A stretch of 64,000 bases of DNA from Cohnella abietis (GCF_004295585.1 NZ_AP019400.1:496001-560000), one strand, 5' to 3'. Shown: positions 34,410 through 43,584, counted from the first letter of the stretch. Made by a program: numbers and translations. Notes: generated by a model from the letters alone, not told the origin.

Positions 34410-36335
34410 ATGCATTTATTATCGGTTGAAAATATATCAAAGAGCTACAGTGAGAAAATGCTATTCGAGAACGTGACATTCGGCGTTGAGACTGGTGATA
34501 AGATTGGCATTATTGGTGTTAATGGAACGGGAAAATCGACGTTACTGAAGGTCATCTCAGGTGTGGAAACTACGGATACTGGCCGAGTATCTATTGGCCG
34601 TTCGGTTATTCTTCGTATGCTGGCACAGGACCCGACATTTTCACCTGAGGAAACGGCTTTGGAGCATGTGCTTGGGGGGGATTCTCCGCAGCTTGAGGCG
34701 GTTCGCAAATATGCTGAGGTGCTGGCTGAGCTGGAGCTCAATCCAACGGATTCCAAGCTGCAGGAGCGCCTAATTACTGCAAACCAAAGAATGGACGAGC
34801 TGGAGGCATGGCAGTTAGAAAGCGATGCTAAGACTGCTCTAACTAAGCTGGGCATTCACAATTATGAGGATAAAGTATCTACATTCTCAGGTGGGCAGCG
34901 GAAGCGGGTAGCCATGGCGGCGGCATTGCTGCAGCCCTCGGACATTCTTATTCTTGATGAGCCTACCAATCATATTGATAATGATTCCGTGGCATGGCTT
35001 GAGGGAATGCTCCAGAAGCGCAAAGGCGCATTGCTGATGATTACGCATGACAGGTACTTCTTAGATAGGGTAAGTAATCGCGTGATTGAGTTAGATCAAG
35101 GTCGAGCACATTTCTATGAAGCGAATTATAGTCGGTTTTTGGAGCTCAAGCTGGAAAGGGAAGAGCGCGAGGTTGCATCTGAGGCTAAACGCAAGAATCT
35201 GCTACGCAATGAGCTGGCTTGGATTCGTCGTGGCGCACAAGCGCGATCAACGAAGCAGAAAGCACGGATTGATCGTTACGAGGCGTTGAAGGAGAACGGA
35301 CCGAAAGCATCTGCGGACAAAATGGACGTATCGATAGCTTCTTCGCGGTTAGGCAAGAAGATCATTGAGATTGATCATCTGACCAAACGGTTGGGAGATC
35401 GCGTACTGATCAAGGATTTAAGCTACATCGCGGTTCCTGAAGATCGGATAGGTATCGTTGGGCGGAACGGAAGCGGGAAGTCTACACTATTGAAGCTGAT
35501 CGCAGGTAAGCTGACTCCAGACGAAGGCCAAGTGGAGCTGGGAACGACGGTTAAGCTGGGATGGTTTAGCCAAGAGCATGAAGAGATGGATGAGTCGCTT
35601 AGAGTAATGGAATATATTCGTGAGGGCGCCGATCAAGTCAAAACCTCCGACGGCTCAATGATATCTGCTGGTCAGATGCTTGAGCGGTTCCTTTTCTCAC
35701 CGGCGATGCAGTGGAGTGTTGTATCCAAGCTTTCTGGTGGTGAGAAACGTCGTCTTCAGCTTCTCCGCGTGCTTATGAATGCACCCAATGTGCTTTTGTT
35801 GGATGAGCCTACGAATGATTTGGATATCGCGACACTTACCGTACTGGAAGACTATTTAGATGATTTTCCGGGTGTTGTCGTTATCGTTTCACATGATCGT
35901 TATTTCCTTGATCGCACTGTTGATCGGATTCTTGCGTTTGAAGGCGAAGGCGTCGTAACCCATAATGTTGGTAACTATACGGAATACCGAGAGTTTGCTG
36001 AGCGGCAAGAGGCACTGAAGCTAGCAGCAGCGGCTCCGGTTAAAACGTCGAATAATACCGCAGCCAAGCAAGATAGCAAAGAGCGCCTTGTTCTCAAGAT
36101 GTCATATAAGGATCAGAAGGACTACGAGCAAATTGATGGATGGATTGAGAAGGCGGAAGCGGAGATTGCGTCCGTTGCAAGGAAGATGGAAGCAGCGAGC
36201 AGTGACTCCGTTCGACTACAGCAGCTTGCAGAGGAGCAGCAAAGCTTGGAGACCAAGCTCGACGAGCTCATGGAGCGCTGGACAGAGCTTAACGAGCTAG
36301 CAGAACAGATCGCCGCCAACAAAAGTAACAAATGA
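34410..36335 (+). CDS. ABC-F family ATP-binding protein (Uup/YdiF type)
   Basis: 641 residues, two ABC domains: Walker A GVNGTGKSTLLK and GRNGSGKSTLLK; signatures SGGQRKRVAMA and SGGEKRRLQLL; Walker B ILDEPTNHID and LLDEPTNDLD. The inter-domain linker (about 240-310, EREVASEAKRKNLLRNELAW) is the ribosome-contacting arm, and a C-terminal coiled coil (about 560-640) is present. No transmembrane domain, so it acts on ribosomes or DNA rather than in transport. Whether it is an antibiotic-resistance or housekeeping ABC-F cannot be told from sequence alone. Confidence 0.92.
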   Translation: MHLLSVENISKSYSEKMLFENVTFGVETGDKIGIIGVNGTGKSTLLKVISGVETTDTGRVSIGRSVILRMLAQDPTFSPEETALEHVLGGDSPQLEAVRKYAEVLAELELNPTDSKLQERLITANQRMDELEAWQLESDAKTALTKLGIHNYEDKVSTFSGGQRKRVAMAAALLQPSDILILDEPTNHIDNDSVAWLEGMLQKRKGALLMITHDRYFLDRVSNRVIELDQGRAHFYEANYSRFLELKLEREEREVASEAKRKNLLRNELAWIRRGAQARSTKQKARIDRYEALKENGPKASADKMDVSIASSRLGKKIIEIDHLTKRLGDRVLIKDLSYIAVPEDRIGIVGRNGSGKSTLLKLIAGKLTPDEGQVELGTTVKLGWFSQEHEEMDESLRVMEYIREGADQVKTSDGSMISAGQMLERFLFSPAMQWSVVSKLSGGEKRRLQLLRVLMNAPNVLLLDEPTNDLDIATLTVLEDYLDDFPGVVVIVSHDRYFLDRTVDRILAFEGEGVVTHNVGNYTEYREFAERQEALKLAAAAPVKTSNNTAAKQDSKERLVLKMSYKDQKDYEQIDGWIEKAEAEIASVARKMEAASSDSVRLQQLAEEQQSLETKLDELMERWTELNELAEQIAANKSNK

Positions 36336-36394
36336 TGCATGTTGGGGCTATATCTCCGAAGCTTTAATAGTGGTTAAGACCGGGGTATGTTCGC

Positions 36395-36910
36395 TGAGCG
36401 AGATAAGTAGCGGACGATTTGCTCAAGAAACGATACTGGGTGAGCTGCAAGCCGCTGCCAGCGTACTAAATGCTCAAGAACCGAGTTTCAGAGGTCTGCA
36501 AGCCGCTGGTAGCGTACTAATTGCTCAAGAACCGGGTCTCGGTGAGCTTTAAGCCGCTGGTAGCGTACTAATTGCCCAAGAACCGGGTCTCGGTGAGCTT
36601 TAAGCCGCTGGTAGCGTACTAATTGCCCAAGAACCGGGTCTCGGTGAGCTTTAAGCCGCTGCCAGCGTGCTAAATGCTAAAGAACCGAGTCTTGGTGAGC
36701 TGTAAGCCGCTGACGGCGTACTAATTGCCCAAGAAACGAGTCTTGGTGAGCTGTAAGCCGCTGACGGCGGACTAAATGCTCAAGAAACGAGTCTCGGTGA
36801 GCTGTAAGCCGTTGCCAGCGTACTAAATGCTCAAGAAACGAGGTTTGGTGAGCTGTAAGCCGTTGCCAGCGTGCTAATTGCCCAAGAAGTGAGTCTCGGT
36901 GAGCAGCGAG
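36395..36910. repeat. Intergenic tandem array 3 (nine 51-bp units)
   Basis: Complete units start at 36442, 36493, 36544, 36595, 36646, 36697, 36748, 36799 and 36850, exactly 51 bp apart, with a degenerate 47-bp unit before (36395) and a partial one at 36901. Units begin GAGCT(T/G)(T/C)AAGCCG and contain AGCGTACTAATTGCCCAAGAA. All three plus frames have stops in the common unit; one minus frame is open but lacks a start. The neighbouring genes converge on it. Nothing else was seen between 36911 and 37040. Confidence 0.9.
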
Positions 36911-37042
36911 CCGGCCTGAGCGCGTTAAAGTGGGTTTGGCGGGCCGGCTGAAGGAAATAAGTAGCTCTGAGTATGTTGAATTGGAATGGGTGCGCCTGCG
37001 TAGAGTGTGTTGGGGAGTCGACTAACTTTTCTGAAGAGCAAA

Positions 37043-37083
37043 TAAGGGCTGCAAATGGAACTAGGTTCCATTTACAGCCCTTA
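37043..37083 (-). terminator. Terminator of the diaminopropionate cluster
   Basis: Near-perfect hairpin (TAAGGGCTGCAAATGGAA against TTCCATTTACAGCCCTTA, loop CTAGG) about 30 bp past the monooxygenase stop; it could act in both directions. Confidence 0.85.
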
Positions 37084-37113
37084 TGTTATGCTCCTTGTGT
37101 TTCAGTTAAGAAA

Positions 37114-37491
37114 TCAAGCTTCAGGAAAAGTAAAAGCCACTTCATGAACGCTTAGCTTAGCGCCTAGCATGATACCTGAGCCAGCGGGCTTCGGCGGTTG
37201 CTCACCATGGCTAGGGCTTGTCTGACTATCGGAAGCGGCAGCATCTGGTTTAGGGCGGGAATGGGCATGCGCCTGCTTGAATGCTTCGCTGTTCACCCAA
37301 CCGTCGAAAGCCTCACGGCTCTCCCAAGTGGTGCACACCTTAAGCTCATCATGCTCTTCGCCAGCCTCGGTTAGAAGCTCCATGCGGATGAAGCCCGGTG
37401 CATGCTGCACCCCTTTTGGGTTTTTGAAGCGTTCGGCAATCTCGCCGATATGACCTGATTTGATTTTTATTGTATTGATCGCAACTATCAT
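37114..37491 (-). CDS. IsdG-like antibiotic biosynthesis monooxygenase (possible haem degradation)
   Basis: 125 residues. MIVAINTIKIKSGHIGEIAERF, then GVQHAPGFIRMEL, ELKVCTTWESREAFDGWVNSEAFKQAH, is the ABM-fold IsdG/HmoA pattern, including Trp in TTW and the His that binds haem in the AHAHS region. A Pro/Ser/Gln-rich stretch (about 80-105, RPKPDAAASDSQTSPSHGEQ) is inserted before the last strand KLSVHEVAFTF, which is longer than in IsdG. Known relatives open haem to release iron. It is last in the minus-strand run with SbnB, SbnA and an adenylating enzyme (47 bp after sbnB). Confidence 0.8.
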   Translation of the reverse strand: MIVAINTIKIKSGHIGEIAERFKNPKGVQHAPGFIRMELLTEAGEEHDELKVCTTWESREAFDGWVNSEAFKQAHAHSRPKPDAAASDSQTSPSHGEQPPKPAGSGIMLGAKLSVHEVAFTFPEA

Positions 37492-37538
37492 TTATTAATC
37501 CCCTTCCATCTGATCGCACCTCCACATTGTAACATTAC

Positions 37539-38510
37539 TCAATCATCTAATCGAACTCCTACGCCTTGCTTTACCGCTTCCCGCCAGTAATAAGCTGCGA
37601 GGGTCATGTCGAAAGCGGCCATCCCCATCGGGCTGAACAAAATAGTCTCAGAGGGAGAAAAATTCTCCAATGCTCGTGAATGTGTGACGTCTCGTAAGGT
37701 AACAACGTCTTCTTCACAAAGCCCGGACTGCTTATGAAGCTGTTCGATATCGGTATTCTCCCTACATACTTCTTGCCAATTATCGACGACGATCGCTTTA
37801 ACTGCGCTCAAGCTCTGAGGTATATACTCTCGTAAAGAAATGTTCATTAACAAGGAACCCAACAGAGGGGCTTCATCGATATAACGTGTAGACGAGGAGG
37901 TGCAGGTAAAAAGAATGTCGCTCTCCCGGTATACCTCCTGCCAAGTATTTGAAATGTTAGCCTTCAGGTTCAAAGGTCGTTTAAGCGTAGCCGGATCAAT
38001 GCCCTTAAGATCAAATAGCTTCACCTTGTCTATTTTGTCACCGTGCAAAGCAAGAAGCATCTCCATATGCCGCCGCCCAATTGGACCCCAACCGATCATG
38101 CCTACTCTATACCTATGACGACGCTCAAGTGCCATATACTGATGCAACATGACTGCACTGACCGCTGCCGTACGCAGTTCACTAAGCAAGCCGCTGTTAA
38201 TGACGGCGACGGGAACCCCTGTATCGGGTGAGTTGAGAATAATCGCACTATGAGCCCGGGGCTTTCCGATCTTAATGTTGCCTGGAAAGCTGGCAATCCA
38301 CTTGATGCCACTAATATCCGTTTCGCCCCCAACAAAAGAGGGCATAGCAATAATTCGGTTGCTGGGGTCCTTGAATCGCAAGTACGGCTTGAGAGGCTGG
38401 ACTACTTCCGGGGTATCCATGATGTGTAGGGTTGATTCAATCAGGCTCATGAGCAATTGCCAATTGATTCCCAGCTCGCGAATATGTCCATCATTCAAGT
38501 AAATCATCAT
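37539..38510 (-). CDS. sbnB: L-2,3-diaminopropionate synthase subunit SbnB (ornithine cyclodeaminase family)
   Basis: 323 residues from ATG 38510, after AGAGGA with 6 nt spacing; the frame continues to a TTG at 38534 without a site. The ornithine cyclodeaminase fold is visible: substrate region IASFPGNIKIGKPRAHSAIIL, then NAD-binding RVGMIGWGPIGRRHME, DILFTCTSSSTRYID and the C-terminal PMGMAAFDMTLAAYYWREA. SbnB oxidatively cleaves N-(1-amino-1-carboxy-2-ethyl)-glutamate, the SbnA product, to L-Dap plus 2-oxoglutarate. Adjacent to the SbnA gene, 108 bp apart. Confidence 0.9.
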   Translation of the reverse strand: MMIYLNDGHIRELGINWQLLMSLIESTLHIMDTPEVVQPLKPYLRFKDPSNRIIAMPSFVGGETDISGIKWIASFPGNIKIGKPRAHSAIILNSPDTGVPVAVINSGLLSELRTAAVSAVMLHQYMALERRHRYRVGMIGWGPIGRRHMEMLLALHGDKIDKVKLFDLKGIDPATLKRPLNLKANISNTWQEVYRESDILFTCTSSSTRYIDEAPLLGSLLMNISLREYIPQSLSAVKAIVVDNWQEVCRENTDIEQLHKQSGLCEEDVVTLRDVTHSRALENFSPSETILFSPMGMAAFDMTLAAYYWREAVKQGVGVRLDD

Positions 38511-38642
38511 CACACTTCCTCTACGGGTCACCAAAAGTAACGTTCAAGCAGACTGTACCCAACCACTAATCTCTACGCCTAAGTTACATGAGTGCTCACC
38601 CAAACCTCGCTGTAGGCTATACCCAGCCACTAATCTCCACAT

Positions 38643-39602
38643 CTAAGTTACATGAGTGCGCACCCATTCCTCGTTGTACACGGTATCCAGATAACGGTCT
38701 CCACGGTCGGGCAAAATAGCGACACACTTAGCACCACTTGGGATCTCATCCTGAATGGATCGAATAGCGGCAATGACGCCTCCAGACGAAGCGCCTGCTA
38801 GAATCGATTCTAGTCGAACGAGGTCCGAACAACCCACTACGCTTTGTCTCTCCGATACATATACAACTTGATCAATTAAATCCATTCGTCTAATCGGGGG
38901 TGGAACCGCAGCACCTAGCCCAGGGAACTGCCGTACACCCTTCATTCCGCCAAAAATCACACTTCCGAGCGCATCCACAGCTATGATTTTCGCATCGTGA
39001 TTGTCTTCCTTAAGCCTCTCCGCGCAGCCGCGTATCGTTCCACATGAGCTCACGCCGCAGAATAAATAATCTATCTCAGGCAGTACCTCCAGAATTTCCG
39101 GCATCGTAGTGTGGTAATGGGCCAAATAGTTATTGGGATTGCCATATTGATTCGTCCAATAACAGTTGCCGATTTCCTGTTGTAGCTGCTTAACGCGGGC
39201 AATACGGGCAGGTAAATAATCGCCGCTTACAGCGTCTGGCTGGGAGATCATTTCTAGTTCCCCACCAAGAATTCGTATTAACCGCTGGTGTGCTTCCGTC
39301 GTTCGGGGATCAACCACGCAGATGAATCTCAAGCCCACATAACGACAAATCTGAGCCAAGCTAACCGCCATGTTACCGGAGCTAGATTCAATGATTGTCG
39401 TATCCTTATTAATTTCCCCTGAACGGATCGCTTCTTTGATGATGTAGAGGGCGGGGCGATCCTTGGAGCTGCCTCCAGGGTTTGTCATTTCGAGCTTGCC
39501 AAATACTTGGAAAGGAGCGTCAAGGAAAAGCTGTCGAAGCGGGACGAGCGGTGTTCGGCCAATTGTCCCGAGCAAACCACTATCCGTGATTTCCATGACC
39601 AT
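38643..39602 (-). CDS. sbnA: N-(2-amino-2-carboxyethyl)-L-glutamate synthase SbnA (PLP-dependent)
   Basis: 319 residues of the cysteine-synthase fold. GRTPLVPLRQLF, PLP lysine Lys47 in NPGGSSKDRPA, the Asn loop ESSSGNMAVSLAQ, and GVSSCGTIRGCAERL are intact. SbnA joins O-phospho-L-serine and L-glutamate in the first committed step to L-2,3-diaminopropionate. In Staphylococcus this feeds staphyloferrin B; here no NIS synthetase is nearby. An ATG at 39596 is also possible. The gene lies 88 bp downstream of the adenylating enzyme. Confidence 0.9.
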   Translation of the reverse strand: MVMEITDSGLLGTIGRTPLVPLRQLFLDAPFQVFGKLEMTNPGGSSKDRPALYIIKEAIRSGEINKDTTIIESSSGNMAVSLAQICRYVGLRFICVVDPRTTEAHQRLIRILGGELEMISQPDAVSGDYLPARIARVKQLQQEIGNCYWTNQYGNPNNYLAHYHTTMPEILEVLPEIDYLFCGVSSCGTIRGCAERLKEDNHDAKIIAVDALGSVIFGGMKGVRQFPGLGAAVPPPIRRMDLIDQVVYVSERQSVVGCSDLVRLESILAGASSGGVIAAIRSIQDEIPSGAKCVAILPDRGDRYLDTVYNEEWVRTHVT

Positions 39603-39690
39603 GCTTCCGCCTACTTTCCTTTAGTTAATCATTACTTTTAAGCTTCACAGGTATTACACTAACCCAAAGCGCCGCAACCTCTGTTTATGC

Positions 39691-40911
39691 TCAGTCGTAG
39701 AAAACCCTTTTGTGCTTCAGCACCGACTTATCGAAGGTAATTTCAGATGGAATAACCCTCATAGCACTTAGAATGCCGCCACGGATCATCATGCCGATCT
39801 CAGGAATCCGATCCAATAGCTCCAGCTTTATCTGCTCATAGATGAGTGGATCCTTGTTCGCACTGTCGATATGGACGGTAAGCCTATTAGATTGGACATG
39901 AATCTTAACGCTGGCATCCTTCAAGTACCGATATACAACATCTTCGATATCATAAACACTAATTTTTTCCCCGTGCTTTAGCTCTGAGCCGATACGCCTG
40001 ACCAGTGCCTTAAAGCTTTGCCTCCATTGTCCTTGCACAAAAATAGGCTGCAAATCCCGCACGATGTCGTAAGTAACATAACGAAGCGCAGGGAATAAAT
40101 CACGGCTCTGCGACGTCAGCACCAATACAGATTCTTGATCGTTTAAAGGCTCCATTTCAGGAAACAACACTTCAACGGGCAAGCCTTCCGCCTCAATTCC
40201 TTCAACAAACAGGTATCTTCCACGCTCATGCGAGTAATAAGCAATTGTACCAATCTCAATCGATCCGTACGTATCCGTGATGTTTTCTTCTGCAAGCTGC
40301 ATTCGCTCCGCTACACTCTCAAGCCAAGCAGGAGAGGCGATCTCGCCAACTAGGATGATATGTTGAACGCCATAGGAAGCAGGATCATCAACGGATGCGG
40401 ACAACAGACGATCTAGAATGGAGGGCATTGTATATAGAATATGTGGTCGCGTTTCTCTAAGCCGCTCAAGGTGCTGTTCAATAGGCTGTTGGTAAGCGAT
40501 AGAATCAGCTTTTATCCCGATACGTTCAAAAACAGTCAAAGCAGTATTAGCCGCATGTCCAGTACCCATGTCTGACAGGGCAGTAGTCCTAGTGAGGGGG
40601 TGAAGAATATGCTGAAATAGCTCAGATTTAAGGTCCAGATAATGCTGCTCATCCTCGGCGGAATAGTATATTGTTTTGCGCCTGAGGGAGCTCGTGCCAG
40701 AGGTGCGGTACGATGTGACATGTTCTCTAGGCTCGAAGGGGAGTGTCCCGCTATAATAATGCTGCTCCAGTAGCTCAGATGTAATCAAGGGTAGCTGGAG
40801 AAGTGAGTTAATATCCTTCTTGTCCAAGCCATTGTCTGCCAAAAGCTGCTTATACCATGGGAATATATCTTGAACCCGTTGAACCTTTTTCAACAGTTGC
40901 AATTTATCCAA
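39691..40911 (-). CDS. PaaK/CapK-like adenylate-forming enzyme in the diaminopropionate cluster
   Basis: 406 residues from TTG 40911, with GGAGGG 7 nt upstream; ATG 40935 has no site. The ANL-fold phosphate loop is SYRTSGTSSLRRKTIYYS; later motifs are YTMPSILDRLL, NITDTYGSIEIGTIAYY (A5-like) and the C-terminal subdomain HGEKISVYDIEDVVYRYL. The overall plan is that of phenylacetate-CoA ligases and coenzyme F390 synthetases. It is first in the operon with SbnA and SbnB, so it may activate a carboxylate for joining to diaminopropionate (inference). No carrier-protein or condensation domain is present. Confidence 0.82.
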   Translation of the reverse strand: MDKLQLLKKVQRVQDIFPWYKQLLADNGLDKKDINSLLQLPLITSELLEQHYYSGTLPFEPREHVTSYRTSGTSSLRRKTIYYSAEDEQHYLDLKSELFQHILHPLTRTTALSDMGTGHAANTALTVFERIGIKADSIAYQQPIEQHLERLRETRPHILYTMPSILDRLLSASVDDPASYGVQHIILVGEIASPAWLESVAERMQLAEENITDTYGSIEIGTIAYYSHERGRYLFVEGIEAEGLPVEVLFPEMEPLNDQESVLVLTSQSRDLFPALRYVTYDIVRDLQPIFVQGQWRQSFKALVRRIGSELKHGEKISVYDIEDVVYRYLKDASVKIHVQSNRLTVHIDSANKDPLIYEQIKLELLDRIPEIGMMIRGGILSAMRVIPSEITFDKSVLKHKRVFYD

Positions 40912-41078
40912 GCTGTTTCCCTCCGCTTCCGCCATAGGGTGATACTCATTTATATGTGAAGGTTGAGAGCAGGTTCTTCATTTACTAGTGGGCGATAGCC
41001 CTTCCTTCTCGCTAATATTTCCATACAGTATGTTACAGGGTATTGCCTAATGGTGAAGAAAGGTGAGTGGAGCAGCCA

Positions 41079-41870
41079 ATGAGCAAGATGACCGCTGTAT
41101 CAAGCAAATGGATTAAAACCAGGGTGTTAGCTGGTTCGGGCTTCTTATCCGCCCATATACCGACAACTCTACGGCTTAATCGGGGGTCGTTGATTGAATT
41201 ATTGAGTCGGCACGGGATGGTGTATGTTAAGCCAGTTTCGGGCTCCTGTGGTGTGGGTGTCATGCGAATAGATCATTCTAAAGTAAAAGGGACATGGAGC
41301 GTTCAGTTTGGGACGAAGAGAAGAATCTTTACTAGCTTTCAGAAAATGTACAGTTGGCTTAGAACACGAGTGAAAGACACACCCTATTTGGTTCAAAGAG
41401 GTATTCATGTGCTGCGACATAAAGGAAGGCCGCTTGATTTTCGTGTCATGATCCAGAAGGGGAAGCGGATTGGGTGGAGGGTGACAGGAAAGGCTGCACG
41501 GGTCGCGCATCGTCTTAAGGCAGTTACGAATGGTAGCCAAGGTGGGAGCATATATGGGGCTGGATCGTTGCTCAAGCGGACAACAGGTCATAAGGCAACC
41601 GCTCAACTACTGCGAAAGTTCGATCGATTAGCGAAGTCAACGGCGAAGCGCTTTGCACGAACGTACCCTCGAATGCGAGAGCTTGGGCTGGATATTGCGG
41701 TCGATAAGAGGCGTCGTGCATGGATTCTTGAGGTTAATACGAGGCCTGACCCATGCCCTTTTACCAAGCTCGCAGACTCCTCGATGCTGCGTAATATTAT
41801 TCGTTACGCTCGAGGTTACGGACGGACGTATCGCTTACAATGTGGCAAGGCGAAGAGAGGGGGCGGCTAA
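41079..41870 (+). CDS. YheC/YheD-family ATP-grasp protein (spore coat-associated type)
   Basis: 263 residues from ATG 41079 (GGAG 6 nt upstream; frame extends to GTG 41067). ATP-grasp pattern: MVYVKPVSGSCGVGVMRID (nucleotide lysine and glycine loop), YLVQRGIHVLRHKGRPLDFRVMIQ, LGLDIAVDKRRRAWILEVNTRPDPCPF (metal-binding Asp, Glu, Asn). YheC/YheD proteins are endospore coat-associated in Bacillus. The N-terminal region is short and very basic. It suggests an endospore former. Divergent from the diaminopropionate cluster. Confidence 0.87.
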   Translation: MSKMTAVSSKWIKTRVLAGSGFLSAHIPTTLRLNRGSLIELLSRHGMVYVKPVSGSCGVGVMRIDHSKVKGTWSVQFGTKRRIFTSFQKMYSWLRTRVKDTPYLVQRGIHVLRHKGRPLDFRVMIQKGKRIGWRVTGKAARVAHRLKAVTNGSQGGSIYGAGSLLKRTTGHKATAQLLRKFDRLAKSTAKRFARTYPRMRELGLDIAVDKRRRAWILEVNTRPDPCPFTKLADSSMLRNIIRYARGYGRTYRLQCGKAKRGGG

Positions 41871-42008
41871 TCTACCGAGTTGTATCTCAATAACGCATTG
41901 TCTCAAAGCCATACCTCCTTGGAAAAATTAATCTTTCTTAACTTTCAGAAACCACATTGGAGATGTGCCGTATGAAAGGTAAGACTAGATACGAGGAGGG
42001 AATAGGTA

Positions 42009-42347
42009 ATGAAATGTCCAATTTGTGAAGACTCGCGTATGAGAGAAGTAGAGAAAAATGGTATTCTCATTGATATTTGTCCATCCTGCAAAGGGGTGTG
42101 GCTAGATCGTGGGGAGCTGGACAAGCTCATGCAGGACGTTCGGGAGGTTCGCCAAGACTATAACGAATGGTACTACGGGGATTCCCCTAAGCAGCAGGAC
42201 ACTCCGAGGGCAGCCCAACAGCAACAGCAGCCTTATAATCCGCCGCAACAGCAGCATCACAGCTCTCAACAGGGCCATTCTCAGTATCCGCCTCATAAGA
42301 AAAGAAAGAAAAGCGTAATGGACGTATTCGGTGATTTGTTCGATTGA
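42009..42347 (+). CDS. TFIIB-type zinc-ribbon protein with Gln/His-rich tail
   Basis: 112 residues. The zinc ribbon is MKCPICEDSRM...DICPSCKGVWLDRGELDKLM, four Cys in CxxC pairs (residues 3, 6, 25, 28). A low-complexity Gln/Pro/His segment (about 65-95) and a basic KKRKK end lead to MDVFGDLFD. Members of zf-TFIIB are common and uncharacterised. A good AGGAGG-type site precedes the ATG, and a terminator follows. Confidence 0.85.
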   Translation: MKCPICEDSRMREVEKNGILIDICPSCKGVWLDRGELDKLMQDVREVRQDYNEWYYGDSPKQQDTPRAAQQQQQPYNPPQQQHHSSQQGHSQYPPHKKRKKSVMDVFGDLFD

Positions 42348-42362
42348 TTAGCTTCTTACTCA

Positions 42363-42398
42363 GACCGTCTAGGCTACTGTGCCTGGCGGTTTTTTTGT
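42363..42398 (+). terminator. Terminator after the zinc-ribbon gene
   Basis: ACCGTCTAGGC...GCCTGGCGGT stem with a run of seven T. Confidence 0.85.
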
Positions 42399-42526
42399 TT
42401 TCCGCCCAAAGGAGTAAGTCTTATAAAAAATCAAACGCTACGCTATAAGTAGCTGTCTAATATGGATATTGTGTGTTTTCTATGGCCCGTCATAAATTTA
42501 AAATTTTAAATAAACTCCTTTTTTCA

Positions 42527-42555
42527 TTGACAATGATAATGAGAACCATTATCAT
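42527..42555 (+). promoter_or_regulatory. Promoter with overlapping Fur box
   Basis: TTGACA (42527-42532), 17-bp spacer, TATCAT (42550-42555). Nested between is TGATAATGAGAACCATTATCA (42534-42554), a near-perfect 7-1-7 type Fur box. Bound Fur-Fe would cover both promoter elements, so the ATPase gene 53 bp downstream should be iron-repressed. Confidence 0.9.
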
Positions 42556-42607
42556 CCTTAGTATAAGAAATACCACGAGAATAGTTTACAGTAGAGGTGG
42601 ATGAGAT

Positions 42608-43480
42608 ATGTCACGTTTAAATACAGATCAGTTATCTCTTGGATACGGTAGCCGACACATTGTAAAAGAACTGAACTTAAAGGTACCTGATGGCTTAATT
42701 ACGGCGCTTGTAGGAGCAAATGGATCAGGTAAATCAACCATTCTTAAGTCACTGGCTCGTATTCTCAACCCGATCAAAGGTGGCGTCTACCTAGACGGTA
42801 AGCTTATTCATCGCCAGCCTACGAAGGAAGTGGCTAAGCATTTGGCCATTTTGCCGCAAAATCCAACTTCTCCAGAAGGATTAACGGTTCGCGAGCTCGT
42901 ATCATTCGGTCGCTACCCCCATCAGAAGGGGTTCGGAAATATGTCCAAGGATGACAACGAGATGATCGAGTGGGCCATGAAGGCCACAGGAATGTCGATG
43001 TTCAGCTCAAGAGCAGTTGATGAGCTTTCTGGCGGTCAACGTCAACGGGCGTGGATTGCTATGGCATTGGCTCAAGGTACAGAAGTGCTCTTACTCGACG
43101 AACCAACGACCTTCCTAGATATGGCGCATCAGATGGAAGTTATGACGTTACTCGAGAAGCTGAATAAGGAACAGAAACGCACCATCATCATGGTCGTGCA
43201 TGATTTAAACCATGCTTCCAGATATGCTCAGCACCTAGTTGCCTTGAAGGATGGAACAGTTCTGTATGAAGGTCAACCGGAAGTGGTTATGACTTCACAG
43301 ATGCTGCGCGATGTGTTCAACATCGATGCCGACGTTATACCAGACCCTCGCTCGGGAGCTCCTCTTTGTCTTCCTTATGGATTGGCGGAGAATCCAGTGG
43401 AAGATATACCAGAGATAAGTGCGGATAGAGAAGTTATTTTCCCAAACCATCGTGATAATAGAATTGAAGCTACGGCATAA
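42608..43480 (+). CDS. Ferric-siderophore ABC transporter ATP-binding protein (FecE/FhuC/YusV type)
   Basis: 290 residues. Walker [15 protein letters not shown]-loop [17 protein letters not shown], signature [17 protein letters not shown], Walker [13 protein letters not shown], switch His [13 protein letters not shown]. The pattern is typical of ATPases serving iron-siderophore permeases. There is no permease or binding-protein gene next to it, so it is an orphan that probably energises several transporters, as YusV and FhuC do. A Fur box lies over its promoter. GAGGTGG precedes the ATG. Confidence 0.92.
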   Translation: MSRLNTDQLSLGYGSRHIVKELNLKVPDGLITALVGANGSGKSTILKSLARILNPIKGGVYLDGKLIHRQPTKEVAKHLAILPQNPTSPEGLTVRELVSFGRYPHQKGFGNMSKDDNEMIEWAMKATGMSMFSSRAVDELSGGQRQRAWIAMALAQGTEVLLLDEPTTFLDMAHQMEVMTLLEKLNKEQKRTIIMVVHDLNHASRYAQHLVALKDGTVLYEGQPEVVMTSQMLRDVFNIDADVIPDPRSGAPLCLPYGLAENPVEDIPEISADREVIFPNHRDNRIEATA

Positions 43481-43584
43481 ATTGCACGAGCATGTAACAT
43501 AACCCGAAAAAGATAGGCTATATTGCCAATTTACGCTCTCCCCCTGCATTGTTAAAATGTAGGAAATAGGGAGGGTGTTTTTTT

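Noticed and set aside
34445..34855. 136-codon serine-rich open frame antisense to the ABC-F gene
   Set aside because: Serine-rich shadow frames are typical opposite such codons; no site or family.
36370..36552. 60-codon plus-strand open frame leading into array 3
   Set aside because: It ends at a stop inside the repeat unit, has no recognisable domain and has no upstream site.
37539..39602. Complete staphyloferrin B cluster
   Set aside because: Only the SbnA and SbnB genes are present; NIS synthetases, decarboxylase and exporter are missing from the window.
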